Shown: piece by piece, positions 43,497 to 54,318 of the stretch
How the letters are laid out: the number at the start of each line of letters is the position of its first letter
Position numbering within the stretch: the stretch's first letter is position 1
Source of the DNA: Plenodomus lindquistii
Lineage: Eukaryota; Ascomycota; Dothideomycetes; Pleosporales; Leptosphaeriaceae
Assembly: GCA_025504975.1 (NCBI GenBank)
Contig: JANUWI010000012.1
Location: 682,001 to 746,000 of the forward strand
Length of the DNA: 64,000 bases
Reading direction: 5' to 3'
The notes under the pieces: generated by a model
Databases searched by the model: none
The model's input: only the letters and a program-made list of their open reading frames with translations
What the model was told of the DNA's origin: nothing
Position numbers and translations under genes: made by a program

Positions 43497-45069
43497 TCAA
43501 ACAATCTTCGTAGCATTCATCGCCCTAACCCACGGCTTCCAGAAATTCTCAATACCATCTGCATAATTCCAACCCGTCCAATCGTAATTCGTCAAGCCCC
43601 ATGTATCCGGGAATCCCTGGACTCCTGATCTGATTCTGTACGAGCCAGCAACAGACCACATCATCCAACTGATGCCGTTATCGATGGTGTACTCGCGAAG
43701 GCAGTTCTGCAGGGTAGCATTGTACAACGTCTCGTCTTGTGCGCTGCCAAATTCGGAGAGGATGACTGGGGTTTCGCGAACGGCTTTGGGGCAGTCATTG
43801 GTGATGTTGCAAGCGGCTGGAGCATCTATTCCCATCGCATTGAAGCCATTGCGGAAGAGGTTCGCTTGGATGATCGGGCATGTGCCTGTGTCAATGTCCT
43901 CACTCATGCTGTACAAGTGGACTTCGTAAACGATTTTGTTCGCCCACGGGTGGTCATCGAGGTTGAAGTACTCTGGTTCACGACGAGCGGCGTCGCGGAT
44001 AGCAGTGCACTTATAGCAGGGCGCAGTGAGAATGTTCTTGCCGCTCGTCAAAGCCGAGAGGTCCTGACCGTACTGCATCCCGGACCACAGGATGAGGAGA
44101 TCAGGGTTGGCCTCGTGGATTGCATCGGCGCCCTGGGTCATGTTTCCAACAAGCGTTTGCCAGTTGTAATACAAGTTTGTAACGTTCCATGACTCGCGGA
44201 GTTCGTTGCGGAGGGACATGCTGACGATGTTTGGATGGCTCTTGGCCCAGTTTGCAACATAAGATAGACCGCGGCGCCAGTCTGATGCGTTAAAGTGGAG
44301 ATCGTCGAACCAGGCGGTTCCATCAATGTGCGAGCAGCACCATTGAGCTTTTCCGGTATGGACGTCGGGGCTGATGAAAATACCCTTGGTTGCAGCAATG
44401 CGCGTTATATCATCCCAAATCTCGAAACGAGTTGTCTGGGTCGTCCAGCCAGGGTTTCGCGCAACAATCTCGTTGGTGACTTTGGTACTGTGTATATGTC
44501 AGCAATCGTAATTGCTGCAGACAATTTCAGGACACTCACCCGTTGACATATCCGAGCGCGTTGATCATAGCAACTTCGAGGGGAACGTCCGATCCATTTC
44601 TGGCGTACACTTGATCAATCATCTCAATGGCATAGCCCCTGAATCAGTCAGCATCAAGTTTTTCGAAATCACTGCGCTTGGAGAAACTTACATGCGGATG
44701 TAGTTGTATCCAACACCTGCGATGTCATCAAGAATTTCCTCTGCTGACGCCCATTCAAGACCTTCGGGAATCATTGTCTCACCTGCCCCAACCAATTAAT
44801 TCCATTGTTCAAAGCAGTAATGTACAAGACTTACCACTCATGGGCCAATTAACACCCGCCCATGTCACCTTCTCGCCTCGACTATCGACAATGTCCCTTC
44901 CACTCGTGCTATACGGACCATTGAACGATGTACCATTCTCAACGCGCTTTCGCAAATTGTAACGGAAATGGCTATCGCTTGCAGAGTCTGGCAAGAACGC
45001 CGCCGTCACAGCAGCATTAGCAGTCGCCAACGCGAGCAATATCCTTTGTCCGAGCATCTTCAAATCCAC
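43497..45069 (-). CDS. Secreted glycoside hydrolase family 5 (cellulase-type) enzyme
   Basis: Four exons, 45069-44835, 44782-44692, 44638-44540 and 44487-43497, join in frame to 471 aa. The N-terminus (MLGQRILLALATANAAVTAAF, after a possible MDLK start) is a secretion signal. The GH5 TIM barrel shows the family order: VDSRGEKVTWAGVNWP, YNYIRMGYAIEM, the acid/base Glu in SLRNELRE at about residue 237, and the nucleophile Glu in VILSEFGSA at about residue 387. Substrate could be cellulose, mixed-linkage glucan, mannan or a fungal glucan; the sequence alone does not settle it. Known GH5 chemistry is retaining hydrolysis with two glutamates, both present. Either the first ATG (45069) or the one at 45057 could start translation. 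Confidence 0.87.
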
Positions 45070-45555
45070 ACAAGACTTCGATTCGAGCTATCGTGCGAGC
45101 CATTGGGAGCCTCATCCATCTTATATCACCTTCCCAAGCTTCACGGCCCTATTTCCTTGATCTGCCTAAGCCTCGGAACCAGTACTTCTCGAATGTCACT
45201 TGACGTAGGGACCGGCTGATCGTGACTCGATTGTACCGGTTGGTCGGGCAATTGCCCTCCGAACTCGAGGTTAGTCCCGTCGTAGTGGAGATCGACGGTG
45301 TCTTCCCTGCACTTGTGGGGAAGTTGGCCCAGGCACCTCCGCAAAACGCGGAGATGACGAGATGAGGAATTCGTGCCGACGCAATTGAGCCGCAAAACGG
45401 TCGGAAGTAGTTCTGTATTGTCGTTAGTGATTGGTATGATAGCTGTTGTAGTATTCCACGGGAGCGTTGGATGGTTACCAAGACTTTACTACGGCGCGGT
45501 GTTGTGGCCGCTGTTGGAGTTGCGGGGCGTGTCGGCTGCTTCACCGAGGCACCTA

Positions 45556-45767
45556 CAGGATCTTTGCACGTCGGTTCGTACCCCTAGTAGATGGCCAGCT
45601 GCGATACTGAATATTGTATAGTTCTTTGCTTATCTCTAATCTAATAAGAGAATAACTATACCTAGTCAAGCAGTGAGATTGTATCCTAGAATCAATCGCC
45701 AAATTAGCGCTGCGGCGTTGTATTACTCGGGAGCTACAGGGGTGCGAACCGACGTGCAAATATCCTG
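45556..45767. mobile_element. MITE-like element with about 34-bp terminal inverted repeats
   Basis: The left end (45556-45590, starting CAGGATCTTTGCACGTCGG) and the right end (45734-45767) are reverse complements except for two substitutions and one single-base gap. The roughly 212-bp element has no coding capacity. Its centre (about 45615-45665) contains a second, imperfect palindrome built around TATAGTT...AACTATA. The left flank has TA and the right flank CA, so a TA target duplication is possible but not intact. This is what a small non-autonomous DNA transposon (MITE) looks like. Family membership is unknown without other copies. Confidence 0.6.
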
Positions 45768-46982
45768 CATCATCACTTCCCTCTGGTGTACACTATGTTT
45801 GAACCAATATTGTTAATCGAGAAGGCGAAAGCTGATGCTTGAGCTTTACTCCTTTCGTCGTTTATTCTGTTCGAGTGGTAAGGCGGATGTAAGCACCCGC
45901 GGAGTACTGCACCATGTCCACATCTTTCGTGCGACCTTAGAGGCGAGTTAGTCCTGGCAGACTTCATTCGACGAAAGGTCACCAATGCACTTGCTTTCAT
46001 TTTCAACGGGACATACCACATTAAGACTATTATTTCCCCTAAGATCTCGTTCAACTCATGAGGTGTGACAGTGGCGCTCCTGCAATAATGGATTTGTCCA
46101 AGGTACATTCATATCGAAGCGCGACATATCACGACAGTGATGGATTGGGATCATAAACAACATCCGGCACCATCATTCCTCCGCTTCGGGGAACGATACT
46201 TCCCTAACAACACGGCCCGCACCGAGTGTATCTGCTCCCCGAGTGCCTAGCGCTCTTTGACCCGCATGGCCACGTCCCTCTTCGTCCCACGTGTCAACAC
46301 ACCACACAGCCCCTGAAAGCTCAAGCTTCGCCACCGTCATTGCGACGACCAAAAACTCGCCCTGTCAGTCTGTCACGGTACCTACCACTCTTTCGCTCAG
46401 CCCTGGTCCGCAGCTCAGGTACACCTGACCACATCCAACGTGTCACACATCCGCCTTGACACCCCCATCTTCCCAGCCCAACCTGCGTAACCAACCACCG
46501 CAACCCCCACCGTAACACCACAATGCTTTCCGCGCTGCCTCCCGCGGAGCCTCCCATTCCCCCCTGTCCAATGCACGCACCTTTTCAGTACGACGAAGAC
46601 GCTGTGCAACAGTCGAGGACAGTGCAAGGTCATGCCTGCCACCCCCGCCGCTGCAGGATAGTCCCAAAGCAGAACGAACGTGCATGTTTCGCAATATGCG
46701 GATGTCGACCGTATCGAAGGCGGTGTGCAGCGGTAAGCGTACCCAGATGTGGGCGGGGGTGTGGGATCGCAACGGGCGGACAAGGATAAGCTCGGGAAGG
46801 GGGAGGGGGGAGAACGAGCGGACGCGGCATGATAGGGGTGTAAGGGTCCATGCTTGTTGGTGTTTGTATGCTTTGGTGGTACGAGGGTGTAGTTGTTTTT
46901 TTGAGATACGGGATTTGAGTGACGGTGGGGGAAAGGGGGATGTAGGGAATGCGCGCGGGGGTGCGCGTCAAGCAGTACATGC

Positions 46983-47003
46983 TGTGTGTGTGTGTGTGTG
47001 AGT
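46983..47003. repeat. (TG)n microsatellite
   Basis: A run of about ten TG dinucleotides with one interruption is directly visible. Confidence 0.85.
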
Positions 47004-47828
47004 GTGTGATTGAAAGCCATGTCAAAGGAGAATTTTTGCGGTGCGTGTGATCTGTGTCATTTGACATTGTGGTACTTGGTTCACATAGGATGCGGTTGTG
47101 GAAAGTAGTACTATCGAAGGTGGATCGCACATTTTCGTGACCTTCGAGAACGCACGTACGGCGACACGTTCGCACAACACCAGGGGACGACATCAGGCAG
47201 ATATGCAAGTTTAAGATTTGAAATTGGATCATTATTCGGTTGCGGTCTTAATGAGTGGCCCTGACGTAGTGCGTACCGCCATCACTGTGAGGTGATGTGG
47301 CGATACAGGAGAGATATAATGTTACATCAAGCGTACAGACAATCATGTTCAGACGTAAGACTGATGCTGGAAGCAATGCGTATGACAAAGGAAAAGTCTG
47401 CCCGCAGGTAAATGCTAGTGATGAAGCGCCGTATGACCATAGCGCCAATGCGTGGTGCTGGTTGGTACATGCATATGCAAGTCTGATGATGTTGGAAGTG
47501 AATCGTGCGTAGAAAGGCAAAGAAAAGTTGTCGATGAAGGCGACAATATGCGTTATACAGGATCCCAATACGCCGGGTAACCGCTGAACAGGGCCAAAAA
47601 GAGCAGATATACATATGAAAATTCTGTTCGAATGCCGAGTCGTCGCCCTTGTAAGATATGCTGATGAAGAAGACAAGAGATGGTGACACGGCGTGGGACT
47701 GAACGAAGCCCCCCTAATGCGATGTTGGGAGTGAGAATGCTGAAACTTCAGGCGTTTCGCTGGTAATGAAATTGCTTCGTCGATGGAGCGGCGAACATTG
47801 TGGCCTCTGGAAAAGCCCAAGCTCCACT

Positions 47829-49514
47829 TCAGACTCGGAAGCTGCTGTTGAGGCTTTTCAGTGATCTGCAGTGTACTGGCGAGTGTCGATGCGATAGCGC
47901 GTCACGCCTTGACTTCTTCTCACTTGGAGAGCTATGAGAAGGGGAATGGGGCAGAGGCTGGTAGCGATGACCACTCGCCAAGGTCCCATTTTTCAAGGAT
48001 CCGCCGACGACCGATTTACGTTTAGGAGTACTGTCAGATCCGAAGCTGTAATACTTATTCTGAGAAGACTGACGCGACATCTGCGCCGAAGGTGGGTTGG
48101 AACTGCGGCAGTCGCGGAAATTGGAATAAGTTGTTGCTGGCGATGTGACGTTCATTGGATCAAGAAGATCGGAAGTGTGGAAATTGAGCTGCATCTGTTG
48201 AGGGGCGAGAGTTGACGCGAGACCCTCGGTCGAGATCGACGTTGGGGTTGAGAGAAACCCCATCTCTCCTTCTGTAGGACTGGGAACATGTGCTGGTGCG
48301 ACAGTCTGGATGGCTTCCGAAGCTGCTGTCTCAGACACACTAATTGGAACATCTCCTTCGTTGTTCCATGGCAGTAAAGGCTTCGCATACGAGGGTTTCT
48401 CATCCATTGTTGACGCCCCTATAGCTTGTCCAGATCGTAGTCGCTGGTCATGTTCCAGATCAAAGCTAACACGGGAAGTCTGGGCGGGGCTGGGCTGCGG
48501 AATTGGTAGCAATCTCTGTGTTGGGACAGTACCAGGTGCATGACACTGGTAAAGCTGTGACCTCTCCGGCAAGACAGTTTGCAAGGTGTTCAAACTCGAT
48601 GAAGGTGATGAAGGGACCGTTGAGCGATATGACGGTTGTAAGTACGGAAGGCCTTGGGACGAATATGTCGAGTCGGGATCCATGTAACTGCCAGATGCAT
48701 GGAGCTGTTTATGTATTGGGTGTGTCCATCTGTACGATGGTTCACACATCCCCGAGTTTCCCATTGGTGTTGGATCGGGCAGGTAGACCGGCGACTGGTC
48801 CAACTGGTAATGCTCGATGGGTGAATTATCTTCTTGGTAAGGTTGCGTCCAAGTGGAAGGATATGCTGACTTCGTGTCGACTTGAGGGTATTGGTGGCCT
48901 GCCATTGAGCGAAGATACGGTACACTTCCGCTATTCGAATACATGGGCGCCATGCCGTTTGAGCTAGCCATGTTTGTGAGGCTGTTGGCTATGGTTCTGG
49001 CTTCATACACCTTTTGTACAGAATCCGACCCCACCTGCCGTAGTTAGCGTTGGTGTGGAAGTATTGCTGAGTTCGCTTACCCTGTGGAATTGGCACTGGT
49101 GTGGTTCGAGGTTGGCCATGAGACAGCTTGCACAACCTGCTCCATTCCCTGGATCACCACTGCAACGAATTTTCCGCTTTCGACAGCGTGCACACTGAGA
49201 GTTGAGTTAGTCAACATTTCTAGCCATGTCATGCGAACAAGACCATGCGTTCTACGAAACTCATGAGGGTCTGGATGTGTGTGACTTACTGCGACTGCTA
49301 TGCGGCGTCTCGCCGATCCCATGTCAGCTCGGTGTTCATCACGGCCTATGTCGAGACGACTATGGATCCCGCCTACGGGACCTCCCACGGGATATCCACG
49401 GGAATTGGCTCTGGTGGAGTGTGAGAGCGAGAGAGGAGAATAGTAATCTTGGAAAGGGAGAGCAGATCCATGCAGGTAGTTCCTTGTGCCGTAGTCCATG
49501 ATTTGGGCGCTCAT
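47829..49514 (-). CDS. Zn(II)2Cys6 fungal-type transcription factor
   Basis: Three exons, 49514-49290, 49194-49081 and 49034-47829, give 514 aa with all junctions in phase 0. The middle exon encodes the whole binuclear zinc cluster: CARCRKRKIRC, then GDPGNGAGCASC and a final Cys in PHQCQFHR. That is the six-cysteine pattern with the GDPGNG loop found in a Pleosporomycete/Sordariomycete subfamily of Gal4-type regulators. The last exon is Ser/Pro/Gln-rich without a visible fungal TF middle-homology domain and ends with a basic stretch (EKKSRRDALSHRH). The first exon (MSAQIMDYG) is Ser/Gly/Arg-rich. A further 5' UTR intron may end just upstream of the start (GTATGT near 49570, ATCATCAG near 49520). 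The target genes cannot be inferred from position. Confidence 0.82.
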
Positions 49515-52323
49515 GGTTTCTGATGATATTAGCATTGTGGCGGTCGGCTACATTTGCTTGCATATTGAGTACATACCCTCGACGAACACGGGCTCCAGAT
49601 TGCGAGTGATGAGATGAAACTGGCTCAGTCCTTTGGAGTGCTGTAGTCAAAAGCGATAGTATGACCAGCAGGCAATTGGTGTGATGGTAATGTGTCTTCG
49701 AAGCGAGACGAGATCAAGAAGGATTGCTTGTTGAACAGATCAAACAGCCATCGGAGACGCGAATGTTTATACCCTAAAAGAGAAGCGACCGCAGCAGCTA
49801 CCGAGCACTAGTAGGAAGCAACGACACGATAGCTTGTGGTTTAATACTAGACAACGTGGACGAATGAATGCTATATGAAGGCCTCATTTGGGGATATCAG
49901 ATTGTGAATCCGTGACGGTGTTTGTATCTTGAGAATTGGAAAGAGTCTACGATACCTCCATGGCATGCCGCCTTGCTGCATGCACACAGTCTTGGGGCTC
50001 CGTGAAACCCACCCTGACAGGGGCTGCCCGTTCGATTGTGACCCCCAAACGATCAAGTACCACCATGCGCATTCCAAGATGCCCGTACCTATCCTTCTCC
50101 ACAGGCGCCAGAGACGATCAGGCTGATCAATAGGAGTCCGACCAATCATGGATGCAAAAGAAGCGTCTTTCAGCATGAGCACCAGATGCTTCGTAAAAAG
50201 TGAGGCTTTTACGGTAGCGGAAAACGAATTGCAAACATCGAATCACGTTTCAGACCTCAGTGTATCGATAAATCAGAACGACGATGTGCCGAATTTTCGG
50301 TCGTTTGCAAGCTGCATGGTACAACCGCGGATGCGGGAAATTAGTTACATGTGCAAATGTTCGACCATTTGTCAACCATTAGTACTGGAGTGTGTTATAT
50401 CGCTAGTGTCAGCAAGGTATCTTGCACTCAGACCTATGAGGTATCATTTCGTCCAGGTGTAAATACCACCGCATTGAGATGTACCTGCATCGGCATCGGC
50501 TAGTCGAACCATGCGAGGATATAACCCGAACGCGGCATAGCCTAAAGCTTACTCCTGAAAAGCAGTAGCCCTGAGATCGAGCTCTTAGCGGGTATACCGG
50601 GATACGGCTGCAAAGTCGAGAGAAGCTGCGGATCTGCAAGCAATTACCTGGCAAAGCTGGCAGGCATGTGTGTCGTGTAGTACTTGAGGCAGCCTTGCTA
50701 CACCTAATTGGCGCTGTTGATACCAAAAGGTGTGAATTTGTGGTGCTGAAGTTACCACATACGATCTGTAGGTATTCTTTGAGCATCGTATATGCAAGGC
50801 GCCGCTGTCTTTGTCAACGTTGGTCGAACGCCACAGATCTAGTGCAAGCGGGGAAACGAAAGAAACCTCCGGTGGGCTCGCACTTGTTCCCATGCTGTCA
50901 GAAAGATGCAACCAATGTGCACGGGAGCTGTCGTATTGAGGTGTCACATCAGTAGTCAGGCTGATAGGGCAGGAGCATAATGTGTGTAGCTAGAGGGCCG
51001 TGCTGTCCCATGGTGGCTCAAACAAGCGCAAGAAACTCATCATCCACGGAGAGATGCTAACCTTCTTGGTATGGCAACACCCTAGTATATGCGGCGCTAC
51101 CGAAAACGATTGCGCATGCTTGTGGCTACGGCCAAGCAAGTAGCAAACCACTGTGCTGATGCGCGGTGATTGAAGGCTCAAACCAGCCCCTCGGAGAGTA
51201 CGTACCAATCTACGGGCTTGTCATGTGTTCTGTGCAAACGAGCAGTATGGTGGGCTATGCAAGTGATCTGCAGTCAACCCCAAAAGAGGTCAAGATGCCC
51301 AGGGCTGGTATTCAAGGGACCACAGAGTGGATACAGGGCTCGTGGTAAGATGACAACGACTCCCTCTTGGAAATCATAGGTTGAGGAAGGACTAGAGCAT
51401 AGAAAGACAGCTCGAGCACAGTGACGGTACCACGTGAACTGGCGTCAAAAGTCACAGCCCGCCTCTCGTGTTGTCCTGTGGCCTACGGGCTGAGCGATAT
51501 GCAATTACCATGCGTGGTTTGTACAAACGTAAAGATACCTGCAGTGGCTGCGGGGCGATCAAGGCAGACGCGGCTGAATACATGGTCTACGGTCATGTCT
51601 ACGGTTATGTCTACGCTGTCCGGGCGAAGAGCATAGGATCCGAGTTATCGTCCCGCCAATCTTCAGGCCTGGCAGTCTGAGTGCAGGTGGCCAAGGTGAT
51701 GAAAGAGCCGACTCCGGGAGCGCTTAAAGCGGAATAATGGTCAGGCTGAGACCGAAGAACCCGAGCAAACGACCAGTGGATAAGATTGATTTCGCTCCGG
51801 GAGGTGGCAGATGTGGCGGCTCCCGAAAATCGGACACGTACACAAGGGGACGGTCCGCGTCGGTGATGCATGCCCTCCTCTTTAGGCAGCCGTTACTGCT
51901 TACTCCAGGTCGTCTGTTGTACAGACGTGCGGCTGCTGCGTAATGTGGTAGATCGCCTCAAGACAGTGAGGGACCTTTTGTGGGTACTGCATTGCATCTC
52001 GCCGGGGCATAGGATCCGTCGACGAGACCGTCCAGTAAGGGCCTTGGATAATGTGAGGGAAGTTGAATAACGTTGCCCCGCGCTATCGACAGTGGCTGGC
52101 GAGACGAGACGCAGAGGAGACGCAGAGGAGACGCAATGGAGACGCAAGGGTGGAGAAGGGCGCCGCGTACCTGAGCTAGATGGGTACCTGGGCAGAAAGC
52201 GGAGGCGCATGTCACGTGACCAAGCCCTAGCTTCGCGCTGCCCAGGTGGTCGCGACTCCTACCTGTTGCGTTGGGCAACGTCTTGCGACAAGCACTCGCG
52301 CTCGGCACCACATTACCCAAACC
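49515..52323. other. 2.8-kb stretch with no supportable gene
   Basis: Contains the presumed promoter of the Zn2Cys6 gene on the left and of the cyclophilin gene on the right. Frames of 60-125 codons occur on both strands without recognisable domains, so none is annotated. Confidence 0.4.
52101..52149. repeat. Short minisatellite of GAGACGCAGAG-type units
   Basis: About four imperfect tandem copies of an 11-bp unit lie roughly 175 bp upstream of the cyclophilin-RRM start codon, inside its probable promoter or leader. Confidence 0.75.
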
Positions 52324-53853
52324 ATGTCCGTGCTGCTGGAAACGTCACTGGGCGACATCACCATCGACCTGCTGGTGGATGACGCTCCCAGGTGCTGCGA
52401 GAAGTAAGTCTAGCCCAATGGCGACGCGTGCTCATGTCGTTGCGTCTGCATCCTGCATGATGTCTCCCGCGGTCTTCCCAAGCTGAGCACACAACAGAGA
52501 CTGACAGCTGGTCACATTAGCTTCCTCAAGCTATGCAAAGTCAAGTACTACAACTTTGCGCCCGTGCATAGTGTTCAACCAAACTTCTCCTGCCAGACGG
52601 GCGACCCCATTGGCCCAGGCTCCGTGGACAGCGATGGCGGCCGCTCCATATGGGGCTTGCTCGAGCCTGCGCAAACAGCAAAGAAGACGTTTGTGCCCGA
52701 GTTCCGGCCCAGGCTAAAGCATGCGGACATGGGCACTGTGAGCATGGCCACTGCCCCCAATCCAGACAATTTGGACGAGCGGTTCGCAGCCAGCCAGTTC
52801 ATCATTACCCTGGGGCCAAACATCGACTTCCTCGATGGCAAAGCCGCCATCTTTGGGTCCGTAGTGGAAGGCTTTGATACGCTCGAGAAGATCAACACGG
52901 CATACATCGACGACAAAGGCCAGCCACTCAAGGACATCAGGATACTGCATACCGTAGTGCTGGACGACCCTTATGACGACCCACCCGGCCTGGTAGCGCC
53001 ACCAGAAAGCCCCATACCGTCGGCCGCACAGCTCGCTACTGTACGGGTAGCCTACGACGAGAACATCGAGGAGGAGAATGACCCAGAAGCATTGGAGAAG
53101 GTCCGCCGAGAGCGTGAAGCGCGAGCACAAGCGCTCACGCTCGAGATGGTTGGCGATCTTCCATTTGCCGAAGTCGCACCACCTGAGAACGTGTTATTTG
53201 TATGCAAACTTAATCCCGTTACACAAGACGAAGATCTAGAGCTCATCTTCTCTCGTTTTGGCAAAATCCTGAGTTGTGAGGTCATCCGCGACAAGCGAAC
53301 AGGCGACAGCCTACAGTACGCCTTCATCGAATACACGAATCAGAAAGACTGCGAGCAGGCCTATTTCAAGATGGACGGTGTCCTGATCGACGATCACCGT
53401 ATACACGTCGACTTCTCGCAGAGCGTTTCCAAGATCGCAGACGATTGGCGTGACGACACAAACAAGAAGCGCAGGCGTGCGGCAGGTGGCTTTGGTGGTA
53501 TCGACAACCTGGAGAAGAAGAGGCAATACCGTGAAGGCGGACGCCAGATTGTGTCTGACTCTGTGGTGAATCGGCTCGTTGTCGACAGAAACGATGCACG
53601 ACAACCTCCGCCGAATGCAGATCGAGACAAGGGAAGAGACGACTCTCGGAGACGAGAACGACGGCAAGAATACCACGACGATCGATTCAAACGAGACCGT
53701 AGCCGAAGTCCTAGGCGCGACCGTCGGGATCGCAACGGTAGGTATGATGACCGTCGACGAGACCGTAGTCGGAGTCCCATGCGTAGCCGAGACGGCCGGC
53801 GAGACAGGAGTCGAGATAGACACAGGAGGGATGATAGGGAGCGCCGTCGCTGA
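52324..53853 (+). CDS. cyp6: Cyclophilin-RRM peptidyl-prolyl isomerase (PPIL4/Cyp6 type)
   Basis: Nuclear cyclophilin linked to splicing and transcription. Two exons, 52324-52403 and 52521-53853 (GTAAGT donor, ATTAG acceptor, phase 2), give 470 aa. The cyclophilin domain covers residues 1-165: MSVLLETSLGDITIDL, FLKLCKVKYYNF, FIITLGPNIDFLDGKAAIFG. Several catalytic positions differ from canonical CypA, as is usual for PPIL4, so isomerase activity may be weak. An acidic/helical linker leads to an RRM at about residues 248-326 (VLFVCKLNP, YAFIEYTNQKD). The C-terminal 100 residues are rich in Arg/Asp/Ser with RS-like repeats. The start at 52324 places the first beta strand at the N-terminus, as in relatives. 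Confidence 0.92.
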
Positions 53854-54318
53854 ATACAAATCATTGCGGATGAGGTCGTTACCACAAGTCAGCGGCTTCC
53901 TGCATGTATCAGACATGTGCCAGGAAGAACCAACATGAAGCGACAACAGGCTGAGAGTAGGATTGGAGGTCGAGGCTGGACCGACTCACTTTGCATGTTT
54001 GGACATCAAGTCGTGGAAAGGGGAGGGTAGACAACATGTCATCAATGTGCACATAGCAAGCAAGGACAACAACAAATGCAAACAAGCGATTGCGTTGCAC
54101 TGCAAGAATTACATCTAGATGTACACGAAAAGGCTTACTTTCAGCCTCTCGTATGCATAAACCAACAGTGCCCGACTCCCACGATGTGTAATGGTTTTCA
54201 ATGTTGCCCAATTTTTGCATCATCATATAGAAGACTCAAAACACAAAAAAAAACGCCATATGCAATGCATTTCATCCTCAAACCACACAACTTCCCCGGG
54301 ACCCATGAACACTCACTC
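53854..54318. other. Convergent region between cyp6 and rpb2
   Basis: 465 bp between two gene 3' ends. No gene is seen; it is presumed to hold both terminators. Confidence 0.5.

Larger units (their letters stand above)
45070..47828. other. Gene-poor stretch with a mobile-element relic
   Basis: No complete gene is supported. A minus-strand frame at 45141-45395 has strongly coding-like third positions but no start or known domain and may be a gene remnant. A MITE-like element lies at 45556-45767 and a (TG)n run at about 46983-47003. Around 46440-46960 a C-rich segment is followed by a G-rich one. The right end, 47248-47828, is probably the 3' untranslated region of the Zn2Cys6 gene. Confidence 0.45.

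Noticed and set aside
46415..47232. Minus-strand frames of about 200 codons
   Set aside because: They depend on C/T-rich composition and the (TG)n repeat, have no domain, and overlap each other in two frames.
47248..47820. 190-codon minus-strand frame directly behind the Zn2Cys6 gene
   Set aside because: It lies in the probable 3' UTR, in another frame, with composition unlike the neighbouring genes and no recognised domain.
50473..50530. Possible tRNA from a GGTTCGA-like box on the minus strand
   Set aside because: The bases after the box do not fit a B-box (CTAG instead of the expected TCC-type end), and no A-box or cloverleaf could be drawn.
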